From: Sedimenticola sp.
GTDB taxonomy: Bacteria > Pseudomonadota > Gammaproteobacteria > Chromatiales > Chromatiaceae
Length of the DNA: 39,666 nucleotides
Direction of reading: 5' to 3'
NCBI GenBank assembly: GCA_002869585.1
Contig: PKUO01000091.1
Coordinates: forward strand, 1-39,666
The notes beneath the pieces were generated by a model. That model saw nothing but the letters and a program-made list of their open reading frames with translations. It ran no database searches and was not told the origin of the DNA. The position numbers were made by a program, and so were the translations under genes. Of the stretch, positions 1 to 8,598 are shown in pieces. Every line of letters begins with the position of its first letter. The stretch's first letter is position 1.

Positions 1-97
1 AGTGTTCACGTTGAAACCGGAATGAGCGTTCACGTTCGACCAGAACAGGTGTTCACGTTGAACCGGAATGGGTGTTCATGATGGGCCGGAATATGCA
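1..97. mobile_element. End of an IS21-family-like insertion sequence
   Basis: Four imperfect direct repeats of about 23-24 bases lie head to tail, starting near positions 1, 25, 48 and 71. Each has the form GTGTTCACGTTgaaCCGGAAT with a few changes. Multiple short terminal repeats of this type, and a terminal CA dinucleotide, are what I know of IS21-family ends; here the array would end in GGAATATGCA at 97. The transposase genes (istA, istB) would lie outside the window to the left. Histidine-kinase coding sequence begins immediately after the array, which fits an insertion into that gene. The family name rests on recall of the repeat style and not on a match to transposase sequence. Confidence 0.55.
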
Positions 98-1691
98 CAG
101 ATCAATCCTTGAGGCTGCAGCAGAAGGAATCATTACAGTAAACACAGAGGCGACCATACTTTCAATGAATCGTGCTGCCAAAAATATCTTTGGTATTCCC
201 GAAAGCGAGACCCCCGATTTTAATATAAAGGCCATCTTAACAGACGATTCATCTGCACAAGTATTCAGAAGCCTGTCGACACAAGATAAAGCTATCGCCT
301 CCAACATCACCTATGAAACATCAGCCAAAAACATCCATGGTCAACAGTTCCCAATTGAAGTATCTATCAGTTCAGCAAACCCGGGGAATCAATGCATTCA
401 CATAATCATTGTTCACAACATAGCCGAACGAAAAAATGCTGAACAAAAACTCAATGATTCACGACGACAGTTTGAGATCATTTTAGAAACAGTCGTAGAA
501 GGAATACTGGGGTTGGACAAAGATGGTAATTTTATTTTCTTAAATAGTGCCGCTTCGAAAATGCTGGGATGGAATCCACAGGAATTAATAGGCAAGTCAA
601 GCCATGAACTAATTCACCATACCCATGAAGATGGAACAAAGCACAACAAACAGGATTGCCCCATCTATAAATCAGTTCAGATGAATTGTGGGGTTAATAT
701 GATCGAGGACATATTCTGGAGAAAAGACGGCACTTCATTCCCTGTTGAGTATTTCAGTCGATTAATACAGGAAGCAGGACTAGTTACGGGTGCAGTGGTG
801 TCATTTCGTGACATTACTGCTCGAAAAGAACAGGAAAAAGAAAAAAAGATTATCGAAATACAACTTCACCAGGCCCAGAAGTTATAATCCATAGGACAAC
901 TCGCGGCAGGCATAGCACATGAAATAAACACACCCGCACAATACATTAACGATAATACGCATTTTCTAAATAGTGGCGTTAGTGATTTGTTTGCATACAT
1001 CGCACTACTAGAGAAAACCATTTCTGAAACCCCAAGCCAGGATAATCAATTCATCAAGAATCGAAATATATTAATGGAAAAGGCAAAAAGCATTGACCTT
1101 GAATATATCAAGAATGAAATTCCACTGGCAATCACGCAATCTATTGAAGGATTGGAGCGCATAACTAAAATCGTAAGCGCAATGAAAGAATTTTCTCACC
1201 CGTGAGTAGAAGAAAAAACGGCTATAAACATCAATTCCGCCCTGGATAGCACTATCAATGTTTCGAGAAATGAATGGAAGTACTATGCAGACATTGTAAG
1301 AAATTACCAGGATCCACTGCCTGACCTAATTTGTTATCCAGCCGAACTTAACCAGGCATTTCTAAACATCATAGTCAATGCGGCCCACGCCATAAAAGAT
1401 AGCCTGGAGTTTTCAAATGAGGAAAAAGGACAGATAACCATATCAACACGCGAAGGGGATGGCGTTATCGAAGTCGAAATCAGTGATTCAGGTTCTGGCA
1501 TACCTGAAGAAATAATACCGAAAATATTTGACCCGTTCTTTACCACCAAAGCTGTTGGCAAGGGTACCGGGCAAGGTTTATCAATTACCTACTCTGCTGT
1601 CGTTCAAAAACATGGCGGTACCATTGATATTGGCAACATCCCAAATGGTGGCGCATCCTTTCTCATTCGGCTACCAATGCAACTGAGTTGA
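72..1691 (+). pseudogene. PAS-PAS sensor histidine kinase, IS-truncated with two internal stops
   Basis: One reading frame can be followed from the IS end to the TGA at 1689-1691. It encodes two PAS domains (about codons 10-120 and 130-260), a dimerisation/phosphoacceptor helix with SIGQLAAGIAHEINTPAQY, and an ATPase domain with an N box ([17 protein letters not shown]), a G1 box ([10 protein letters not shown]) and a G2-like box ([10 protein letters not shown]). The frame is broken by TAA at 885-887, where relatives have Glu (QAQKLESIGQL), and by TGA at 1203-1205, where Gly is expected (FSHPG). Both fit single G-to-T changes. The phosphoacceptor His falls after the first stop, so no fragment holds a working kinase. 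The first eight or so codons come from the IS end, so the native start is lost. The gene would have fed the REC-HDOD regulator 18 bases downstream. Confidence 0.85.
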
Positions 1692-1709
1692 CCCAGCATT
1701 AAATCTCGT

Positions 1710-2906
1710 ATGAAAAAGAGAATTATATTTATAGATGATGAAGAAAGCATTCTAAACGGCTTAAGGCGTTCGCTTAGGCATAGACGCGATGAATGGGACA
1801 TGGATTTTTATACGAGAACGCAAGACGCCATTGATGCTCTCGCAATAAATCAATATAACGCATTGGTTACAGATATGCGCATGCCGGGTATTGATGGCGC
1901 TAAATTTCTCGATTTTGTGGCGCAAAATCACCCATCACTCGTGCGCATTGTTCTATCCGGACAATCAGACCTGTCATTAAGCAGCCAACTAACTGTCAAC
2001 GCACATCAATACCTCTCTAAACCTTGCAAAACAGCAGACCTGGAACATGCGCTTGATAAACCACTGAGGTTTCAAGCTGGCGCCAAAAATGAAAAGCTCA
2101 CCACCATTATTGCAGGCCTACAATCCATCCCTACCTTACCAACTAAATATATTGAAATCACCTCCGCATTATCTAATGGGGAGGCATCAATCAGGGAAAT
2201 TGGACATATTATTGGAGAAGACCCTGCAATGTCCGCAAAATTAATGCAGATGATTAATTCCGCTTTTTTTGGGCTCGGAAGAAAATTAACTGCACCAGAG
2301 GACGCAGCGGTATACCTTGGCATGGAAACACTGAGAACTTTAGTGCTTACGGTAGGAATTTTCTCACAGATAAGCAAAATAACCGCTGACATCTCACTGG
2401 AAAAACTCTGGGAACACAGCAATATAACTGGCGTTCTTGCAAAGCAAATACTACAGGGCATTCAAGCGGAAAAATCCGCGCAGGAAAGAGGCTTCCTTGC
2501 TGGGCTACTGCATGACATTGGAATCTTGATTTTAGCCACAAATCTCCCCGATAAATATCAGCAACTGCTGGTTGACGCCAAAACAGAAAATATTTCTTTA
2601 TACGCAAAAGAACGTGAGGTTCTTGGTGCAACACATGCTGAGGTAGGAGCGTACTTAATGAGTCTTTGGGGGTTCTCAGACGACATTATAGATGCTATTG
2701 CATATCATCATGAACCAATGAATTCACCTGATCGTTCAATATCACCGCTAACCGCAGTATATGTAGCAAACCTTCTCGCAAAGCCATATCCAATTACCGA
2801 GTACCCGTGTGAAGTTGCTCAAAATGACCGCTATCTGATGGAGTTGGATCTAATCGGAAGTATTCCTAACTGGAAAAAAATGGCAGCCACTCTATCTACT
2901 GTATAG
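1710..2906 (+). CDS. Response regulator with receiver and HDOD domains
   Basis: The 398-residue protein starts with a CheY-like receiver (about residues 1-120). An acidic pair is visible in IIFIDDEESI, the phosphoacceptor Asp in VTDMRMPGIDG and the conserved Lys in YLSKPCK. An HDOD domain follows (about 135-340), with the helix SIPTLPTKYIEI and an HD pair in AGLLHDIGILILA. HDOD domains are non-catalytic or poorly understood relatives of HD phosphohydrolases, common in output proteins of motility and signalling. No DNA-binding domain is seen. The gene lies 18 bases after the broken histidine kinase, its presumed partner, and may be an orphan now. It ends in TAG. Base composition is AT-rich compared with genes after 4.3 kb. 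Confidence 0.85.
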   Translation: MKKRIIFIDDEESILNGLRRSLRHRRDEWDMDFYTRTQDAIDALAINQYNALVTDMRMPGIDGAKFLDFVAQNHPSLVRIVLSGQSDLSLSSQLTVNAHQYLSKPCKTADLEHALDKPLRFQAGAKNEKLTTIIAGLQSIPTLPTKYIEITSALSNGEASIREIGHIIGEDPAMSAKLMQMINSAFFGLGRKLTAPEDAAVYLGMETLRTLVLTVGIFSQISKITADISLEKLWEHSNITGVLAKQILQGIQAEKSAQERGFLAGLLHDIGILILATNLPDKYQQLLVDAKTENISLYAKEREVLGATHAEVGAYLMSLWGFSDDIIDAIAYHHEPMNSPDRSISPLTAVYVANLLAKPYPITEYPCEVAQNDRYLMELDLIGSIPNWKKMAATLSTV

Positions 2907-2921
2907 CGGTGCGCAACTATT

Positions 2922-4076
2922 TTAATCACCGTTTATCAGGACCTGTATATTCCCAGACCATAAACCGCTCGCCTCTAAACCCATCAGTCGATAAATAAAT
3001 GTTTGTGTTATTTCATGACCTTTCGCCACGTAAAGCACACCTGTTTTACTATTTATATTCTGATCAATAATCATTCCAGGCTTTAATCTGGCTATCGGTA
3101 ATTGTTGAATGCTAACTTCATGCTGGTCAGTACAGACACTATCCAATACCGCTACGATTCCAGGATCATACATTTGTGGGCATGAACGTAAAAAAGCAAT
3201 TGACTGATGGACGCTTTTATCAGCAATGAGTTGTGAGTCATAAGCTATTACCACTTTCAAAATATGCCCACCAAGTACCGCTTTTTCCTCTTTGGATAAT
3301 TTCGCTGTCAATTTGGGCAGTTCAGCTGAACCAGACTGCTCTTTAATCATGGCTGAAACTATTTCAAACCGCGGAATGTGATCCAGCAGACGTTTAGCAA
3401 TCTCCGGATGCTCGGAAAAAACAGCCCGTTCTTCTGCGGAAAGTTCAGATCCAGAAGCTACCTTAGCAATAATCTCAGGTGGCATCGCGATTCTACCCAA
3501 CTGTGACAGCATTGCCGCGAGCTCATAACTCCAGGTTTCTTCCAACTCAAGTGCGCTAACTATTTGTTTGACATATCGCTGTATGCGTGACGCCTGGCTG
3601 AATGCGTGTGGATTCACCATACTCAAAACATCTGTCAACAGGGAAATAGCCCCCTTCAGAGTGCGGTTCAGTAAATCGTGTTCTGTGCGCTGTAACCTAT
3701 ACTGTTTGATCGCTGCAATAATAGTTTTGTGGAGCAATTCCGGGCTGCATGGCTTTGTAAGAAAACGAAATATATTGCCCTCATTGACTGAGTCGATAGC
3801 AGTTTGCAGATTGGCATTCCCTGTCAGCATGACGCGAACGGTATCTGGCGCCATATTCCTTACATGCGACAGCAATTCAATGCCATTCATATAGGGCATC
3901 TGCATATCAGAAATGACAACAGCAAAAGGTCCTTGGTACTTGATGACTGTCAGCGCATCTTCCCCACCCGGGGCTGCCACTAGATCCAGTTTATTTCTGA
4001 ATTGCCTCTTCACCGCCGATAACAGGTTTTTATCATCATCAACAAACAGAACTTTCTCGGAAATCATTGATATCAT
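2922..4076 (-). CDS. Response regulator with receiver and degenerate HD-GYP-like domain
   Basis: The 384-residue protein has a receiver domain (about 1-125) with VLFVDDDKNLL, the phosphoacceptor in VISDMQMPYMNG, and Lys in FLTKPCSPE. A linker leads to a helical HD-GYP-like region (about 150-290). Where active HD-GYP phosphodiesterases read HDIGK, this protein reads SQLGR (in AAMLSQLGRIAMPPEI), so the metal-binding His-Asp pair is missing and cyclic-di-GMP hydrolysis is unlikely. The C-terminal RLKPGMIIDQNI resembles the small domain often found in these proteins. It is convergent with the REC-HDOD gene, 15 bases apart. The second Met (residue 4) is an alternative start. A scaffold or nucleotide-sensing role is inference. 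Confidence 0.8.
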   Translation of the reverse strand: MISMISEKVLFVDDDKNLLSAVKRQFRNKLDLVAAPGGEDALTVIKYQGPFAVVISDMQMPYMNGIELLSHVRNMAPDTVRVMLTGNANLQTAIDSVNEGNIFRFLTKPCSPELLHKTIIAAIKQYRLQRTEHDLLNRTLKGAISLLTDVLSMVNPHAFSQASRIQRYVKQIVSALELEETWSYELAAMLSQLGRIAMPPEIIAKVASGSELSAEERAVFSEHPEIAKRLLDHIPRFEIVSAMIKEQSGSAELPKLTAKLSKEEKAVLGGHILKVVIAYDSQLIADKSVHQSIAFLRSCPQMYDPGIVAVLDSVCTDQHEVSIQQLPIARLKPGMIIDQNINSKTGVLYVAKGHEITQTFIYRLMGLEASGLWSGNIQVLINGD

Positions 4077-4284
4077 CCAGGAAATTAGCTTGATTCATCA
4101 GAGCAATAGCATATGCCATAGCCAAACCTTTTAGCGGCACACCCACTTTTTTCTTAAATTTCAGGTATCACCTGCGCCTGAATGCGAACTAATCTCTTTG
4201 AATCAGGAATTCCAGAAAACAGCGCCACTTCCTGTGAACTTCCCAGGAAATTAGCACTCTCAAAGACAGACTGCTAAAATCCAT

Positions 4285-4316
4285 TTGGCATCTGTATCGA
4301 TGGATGCTAATATAAT
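4285..4316 (+). promoter_or_regulatory. Possible rpoH promoter
   Basis: A perfect TATAAT lies at 4311-4316, about 30 bases before the likely rpoH start. The best upstream box, TTGGCA at 4285-4290, is 20 bases away, which is wide for sigma-70. The -10 is therefore better supported than the -35. It sits in the 269-base divergent gap between the receiver/HD-like gene and rpoH, in which I see no other clear element. Confidence 0.35.
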
Positions 4317-4345
4317 ACCCAAGTAAACTACTAGGATATATGACG

Positions 4346-5197
4346 ATGAGCAAAGAACTTGCCCTTGCGACAACATTGCCCACCGGTAATATCGATGCTT
4401 ATATCAGTGCCGCCTACCAGCTGCCGATGCTGAGCGCTGAAGAAGAGTCGGACTTGGCTACCCGTCTGCGCAACGACAATGATCTTCAGGCGGCGCGGGT
4501 GCTGGTGCTCTCCCACCTGCGTTTCGTGGTGCGCATTGCCCGCGGCTATTCCGGCTATGGTCTGGCGCTTCCCGACCTGATTCAGGAAGGCACCGTGGGC
4601 CTGATGAAGGCGGTACGCCGCTTTGATCCCACTATGGGAGTACGCTTGGTTTCATTCGCAGTGCACTGGATCAAGGCGGAGATCCATGAATATGTCCTGA
4701 AGAACTGGCGCATAGTGAAAGTGGCCACCACCAAGGCCCAGCGCAAGCTGTTCTTCAACCTGCGCAGCTCAAAGAAACGCCTTGGCTGGTTCTCCCAGGA
4801 AGAGGTTGAAAATGTTGCCGAGGAACTAGGCGTAAAACCGGAAACCGTTCTGGAGATGGAGGCCCGCCTGAACAACTATGATGTCGCCTTCGACGGCAGC
4901 CCGGCGAACGATGACGAGATGGAGTTCGCCACTCCCGCCAACTATCTGCGGGATATGCGCATGGAGCCCTCCACCCAGCTGGAACAGCAGGACAGCGAAG
5001 ACAACCAGCAGGAACAGCTCTATACCGCCCTTGAGGGGCTGGATGAGCGCAGCAAGGCGATCCTCGAGGCGCGCTGGCTGTCGGACAGCAAATCCACCCT
5101 GCACGAACTGGCCGATCAATACGGCGTCTCCGCCGAGCGTATTCGCCAGATCGAGAAGGCCGCGATGAAAAAGCTCAAAACCCAACTCGCCGCATGA
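4346..5197 (+). CDS. rpoH: RNA polymerase sigma-32 factor
   Basis: This heat-shock sigma factor directs RNA polymerase to chaperone and protease promoters. The protein of 283 residues is full length for the family. Region 2 is visible ([54 protein letters not shown]), followed by the RpoH box QRKLFFNLR, which separates sigma-32 from other group 3 and 4 factors, and a region 4.2 helix-turn-helix ([19 protein letters not shown]). An in-frame ATG at 4340 exists, but AGGA at 4333-4336 is better spaced from the ATG at 4346, so I chose the latter. The coding sequence is GC-rich, unlike the preceding signalling genes. The gene stands alone, followed by a hairpin. Confidence 0.96.
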   Translation: MSKELALATTLPTGNIDAYISAAYQLPMLSAEEESDLATRLRNDNDLQAARVLVLSHLRFVVRIARGYSGYGLALPDLIQEGTVGLMKAVRRFDPTMGVRLVSFAVHWIKAEIHEYVLKNWRIVKVATTKAQRKLFFNLRSSKKRLGWFSQEEVENVAEELGVKPETVLEMEARLNNYDVAFDGSPANDDEMEFATPANYLRDMRMEPSTQLEQQDSEDNQQEQLYTALEGLDERSKAILEARWLSDSKSTLHELADQYGVSAERIRQIEKAAMKKLKTQLAA

Positions 5198-5208
5198 CAC
5201 CCCAACCC

Positions 5209-5235
5209 ACCGGGCCGGCTAGCCACCGGCCCGGT
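5209..5235 (+). terminator. Hairpin after rpoH
   Basis: A perfect 10-base-pair stem (ACCGGGCCGG / CCGGCCCGGT) with a 7-base loop begins 12 bases after the rpoH stop. There is no T-run after it, so it may act as a weak or factor-assisted terminator or as a 3' end stabiliser. Confidence 0.5.
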
Positions 5236-5312
5236 AATCTCGAATCTTCCCCATCATCCCCTTCTACGGTCTGAATTTTCATATTTCTTTGCCGTACGGA
5301 AAAAATCCCTTT

Positions 5313-5330
5313 AATATCCCATAGGATATT
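5313..5330. promoter_or_regulatory. Inverted repeat upstream of livK
   Basis: AATATCC and GGATATT are separated by CATA, forming a perfect 7+7 palindrome about 240 bases before livK. It is a candidate operator or a small hairpin. No regulator can be named from the sequence. Confidence 0.3.
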
Positions 5331-5460
5331 TCCCCCGACTCCGGCAGATCAGTACCGGTCGCCATCTTCGTCGATCCAAAGATTGGGGCAGGGAATTATT
5401 GATTTGCAAAAGCAGGCTGCCAGAGATTTCAGGTGCCAGAGACCTGGTACAGAGCGGCTT

Positions 5461-5492
5461 TTTACATATTCGAATAACACGATTTTTATAAT
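5461..5492 (+). promoter_or_regulatory. Possible promoter of the liv operon
   Basis: TATAAT at 5487-5492 is a perfect -10 box. The best -35 candidate is TTTACA at 5461-5466, with a wide 20-base spacer. A leader of about 70 bases would then run to a good ribosome binding site (GAGGAG at 5553-5558) before the livK ATG. Confidence 0.4.
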
Positions 5493-5569
5493 TACAGGGG
5501 GTCCGGCTTCCCCTTCATGGGCATGCTTTAACTCTCAACACAGCTCTTTACTGAGGAGAATTTACAACA

Positions 5570-6715
5570 ATGAATATTCGTAAAACCATGACTGCACTGG
5601 CCGTCAGCACACTGATGAGTTTGACTGCCGCCCAGGCCCTCGCCGCTGACACCATCAAGGTCGGCAGCTTTCTGGCCGTCACAGGAGGAGCCTCATTTCT
5701 GGGTGATACGGAACTGAAAACCCTGCAGATGTACGTGGACGAGGTCAACGCCAAGGGCGGAATCGACGGCATGCAGGTCGAACTGATTCATTATGATACC
5801 GGCGGTGACTCCAAAAAGGCCGTGAATTTCGCCAAGCGCCTGATCAAGAAAGACCAGGTCGATGTGATTGTCGGTGGGTCCACCTCTGGCACCAGCATGG
5901 CGGTGATCGATGAAGTTGAGAGTGAGGGCATTCCATTCATCTCACTGGCCGGTTCAGTGAAAATCGTCGAACCCGTGAAAAAATGGGTCTTCAAAGTGCC
6001 CCATACCGATCGTATGGCCGCCGGCAAGATCTTCGAAGACATGAAGAAGCGTGGCATCAGCAAGGTGGCCCTGATCAGCGGCGACGGCGGTTTCGGTAAA
6101 TCCGGCCGTGGCGAGACCCTGGCCCTGGCACCAGAATACGGCATTGAGATTGTCGCCGACGAATCCTACGGCGCCAAGGATACCGATATGACCGCACAGC
6201 TGACCAAGATCCGTGACACCGATGCCCAGGCAGTGCTCAACTTCGGTTTCGGCACAGGCCCGGCGATCGTCACCAAGAACGTGCGCCAGCTCGGCATCAC
6301 CATCCCTCTGTATCAGTCCCACGGCGTAGCCTCGAAGAAGTATATCGAGCTGGCCGGTGATTCGGCAGAAGGCGTGCGCCTGCCTGCCGCCGCGCTGCTG
6401 GTGGCCGACAAGCTGGCCGATGCCGACCCGCAAAAACCTGTGCTGGTGGCCTACCAGACAAAATACGAAGCTGCCCACGGCGCAGTCTCAACCTTCGGTG
6501 GCCACGCCTTTGACGGTCTTTACATCGCACTTGAGGCGATTGACCGTGCCAATTCCACCGACAAGGCCAAGGTGCGTGATGAGATCGAGAAGACCACCAA
6601 CTTCATCGGTACCGGCGGCATCTTCAACATGAGCGCCACTGACCATCTGGGTCTGGGCCTGGATGCCTTCAAGATGCTGGAGATCAAGAACGGCGACTGG
6701 ACCCTGGTAGAGTAA
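5570..6715 (+). CDS. livK: ABC transporter periplasmic substrate-binding protein, LivK type
   Basis: This is the periplasmic receptor for a branched-chain-amino-acid-type ABC importer. The 381-residue precursor begins with a signal peptide whose likely cleavage is after residue 25 (AQALA|ADT). The mature part shows the type I binding-protein opening IKVGSFLAVTGGASFLG, then VIVGGSTSGTSMAVIDEV and FGGHAFDGLYIALEAI near the C-terminus. GAGGAG precedes the ATG by 11 bases. The permease and ATPase genes follow directly. The family binds leucine-type amino acids, amides, urea or aromatic acids; the neighbours (paaK, iorAB) suggest an aromatic amino acid or aryl acid, which is inference. Confidence 0.9.
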   Translation: MNIRKTMTALAVSTLMSLTAAQALAADTIKVGSFLAVTGGASFLGDTELKTLQMYVDEVNAKGGIDGMQVELIHYDTGGDSKKAVNFAKRLIKKDQVDVIVGGSTSGTSMAVIDEVESEGIPFISLAGSVKIVEPVKKWVFKVPHTDRMAAGKIFEDMKKRGISKVALISGDGGFGKSGRGETLALAPEYGIEIVADESYGAKDTDMTAQLTKIRDTDAQAVLNFGFGTGPAIVTKNVRQLGITIPLYQSHGVASKKYIELAGDSAEGVRLPAAALLVADKLADADPQKPVLVAYQTKYEAAHGAVSTFGGHAFDGLYIALEAIDRANSTDKAKVRDEIEKTTNFIGTGGIFNMSATDHLGLGLDAFKMLEIKNGDWTLVE

Positions 6716-6730
6716 GGGCCGGCTGGGATC

Positions 6731-7612
6731 ATGTGGGATCAAATCCTGCAATTCCTGATCACCGGGGTCACCGTGGGCGCGACATACGCCCTGGTGGCCC
6801 TGGGGTTCGCGATCATCTACAACGCCTCCGACGTGGTGAACTTCGCCCAGGGGGAGTTTGTCATGATCGGCGCGATGACTGCGATTGCGCTCTCCGCCGG
6901 TGACGGCGGTCTGCCGCTGCCGCTGGCCCTGATCGGCGCGGTGCTGATCACCATTGCCGTCGGCATCCTGCTACAGCGTTTCGCCATTGCCCCGGCGCGC
7001 GGTGCCTCGGTGGTGACGACGATTATTATCACGATCGGCGCCTCGATCTTTCTGCGCGGCGTGGCTCTGCTGGTCTGGGGCAAAGACATTTTTGCCATGC
7101 CCCATTTCTCAGGCGAAATCCCGCTGCATATCGGCAATGCCACCCTGCTACCCCAGAATCTCTGGGTAATGGGCGGCGCAGCGCTGCTGGTGATGGGCGT
7201 TCACTATTTCTTCAATCACACGATTATCGGCAAGGCGATTCTGGCCTGCTCATGTAACCGCACGGCGGCCCACCTGGTGGGCATCAATGTCGGGTTAATG
7301 ATGCTGGTGGCCTACGGACTGTCCGCCTTCCTTGGGGCGATGGCGGGTATCCTGGTCGCACCGATCACTTTCACCTCCTACGACGCCGGCGTGATGCTCG
7401 GCCTGAAGGGTTTCTCGGCGGCCATTCTCGGCGGCATGGGCAATCCAATGGGCGCGGTAGCCGGCGGTCTGGCCCTGGGACTTATCGAATCCCTGGCCGC
7501 CGGTCTGATCTCCTCCGGTTATAAGGACGCCATCGGCTTCATCATTCTCTTGCTGGTGCTGTTTATCCGTCCCAGCGGGATGTTCGGAAAAGTATCAGCG
7601 GAGCGGGTATGA
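6731..7612 (+). CDS. livH: ABC transporter permease, LivH type
   Basis: This is an inner-membrane channel subunit of the Liv-type importer. The 293-residue hydrophobic protein has about eight predicted membrane segments. It carries the family-typical start TVGATYALVALGFAIIYN with ASDVVNFAQGEFVMIGA, and the C-terminal coupling region GLKGFSAAILGGMGNPMGA. It starts 15 bases after livK and its TGA overlaps the ATG of livM (ATGA), which indicates translational coupling. Confidence 0.93.
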   Translation: MWDQILQFLITGVTVGATYALVALGFAIIYNASDVVNFAQGEFVMIGAMTAIALSAGDGGLPLPLALIGAVLITIAVGILLQRFAIAPARGASVVTTIIITIGASIFLRGVALLVWGKDIFAMPHFSGEIPLHIGNATLLPQNLWVMGGAALLVMGVHYFFNHTIIGKAILACSCNRTAAHLVGINVGLMMLVAYGLSAFLGAMAGILVAPITFTSYDAGVMLGLKGFSAAILGGMGNPMGAVAGGLALGLIESLAAGLISSGYKDAIGFIILLLVLFIRPSGMFGKVSAERV

Positions 7613-8598
7613 GGCGTCTGGCAGGGTTCTATATACTGGCGGCGGGCGTTGCGCTGTTGCCGGTGTTTTTCCCCGATAACTACTTCATCACGGTGGTTGG
7701 TGTTACCGCCGGAATCCATGTGATATTGGCGGTGAGCCTCAATCTGCTGATGGGCTATGCCGGGCAGATTTCCCTGGGACACGCGGCCTTCTTCGGTATC
7801 GGCGCCTACACTTCGGCAATTCTCAGCGCACGCTATGGCTGGAATCCCTGGCTGGCGATGCTCACCGGGCTGTTGCTCACCGGGGTGATCGCCTATTTCA
7901 TCGCCCGGCCGATTCTGCGCCTGAAGGGCCACTATCTGGCCATGGCCACACTCGGTTTTGGCATCATCATCAACATCGTGCTGGTGCAGAACGGCCAGCT
8001 CACCGGCGGACCCGATGGACTGGGTGATATCCCGTCCCTGACCATTTTCGGCTGGGAGGTGGACAGTGACCTGCACTGGTACGGGGTGATCGGCGTTGCC
8101 ATGCTGGCGGTGATCTGGCTGTCGCTGAACATCATCGACTCACGCAGCGGACGCGCCCTGCGCGCCCTGCACGGCTCGGAAGTAGCCGCCGAGATGATGG
8201 GCATCAACACCACCACCACCAAGACCGGGGTATTCGTGCTCGCTGCACTGATCGCCTCCTTCGCCGGCAGCCTGTTTTCCCATCAGCAGGGGTTTGTCAG
8301 CCCCGGCTCGTTCAGCTTTTTCTTCTCCATCGAGCTGGTGACGATGGTGGTGCTCGGCGGCATGGCCTCTACCTACGGGGCGGTTTTCGGGGCCATCGTG
8401 CTCACTTTTCTGCCGGAACTGCTGGTGGTGTTCGAGGACTACGAGGTGATGATCTTCGGCGCAATCCTGATGCTCACCATGATCTTCCTGCCCCAGGGAA
8501 TCTTTGTCGGCCTGCGAAATCTGGCCTACAAGCTGCGCAAGAAGAACGCCACTCCAGATAGCATTGCCGGCAAGGAGCAGAATCGTGGCACTGCTTGA
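7609..8598 (+). CDS. livM: ABC transporter permease, LivM type
   Basis: This is the second membrane subunit, which pairs with LivH. The 329-residue protein has the LivM hallmarks NLLMGYAGQISLGHAAFFG near residues 44-62 and ELVTMVVLGGMASTYGAVFG in the coupling helix region. Membrane segments cover most of the length, ending in a charged tail (LRKKNATPDS). It overlaps livH by four bases and livG by 14 bases, so the three are one transcription unit. Confidence 0.93.
   Translation: MRRLAGFYILAAGVALLPVFFPDNYFITVVGVTAGIHVILAVSLNLLMGYAGQISLGHAAFFGIGAYTSAILSARYGWNPWLAMLTGLLLTGVIAYFIARPILRLKGHYLAMATLGFGIIINIVLVQNGQLTGGPDGLGDIPSLTIFGWEVDSDLHWYGVIGVAMLAVIWLSLNIIDSRSGRALRALHGSEVAAEMMGINTTTTKTGVFVLAALIASFAGSLFSHQQGFVSPGSFSFFFSIELVTMVVLGGMASTYGAVFGAIVLTFLPELLVVFEDYEVMIFGAILMLTMIFLPQGIFVGLRNLAYKLRKKNATPDSIAGKEQNRGTA

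Larger units (their letters stand above)
5198..5569. other. Intergenic region between rpoH and livK
   Basis: This 372-base stretch has no supported gene. A 66-codon open frame at 5383-5583 has no recognisable motif and runs into livK in another frame. The region holds the rpoH hairpin, a small inverted repeat at 5313-5330 and a possible promoter before livK. It is AT-rich in its second half, as expected of a control region. Confidence 0.6.

Noticed and set aside
1-94. CRISPR array at the left edge
   Set aside because: The repeats are contiguous with no spacers and vary too much; they fit insertion sequence ends.
2072-2461. Long minus-strand open frames inside the REC-HDOD gene and many others inside GC-rich genes
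   Set aside because: They lie opposite strongly supported proteins and have low-complexity or His/Gln/Gly-rich translations typical of antisense frames.
5383-5583. Small open frame between rpoH and livK
   Set aside because: No ribosome site, no recognisable motif, and it covers the likely liv promoter and runs into livK out of frame.
8504-8584. Longer livG starting inside livM
   Set aside because: The extension is livM in another frame and has no family similarity; the GTG at 8585 has a good ribosome site.
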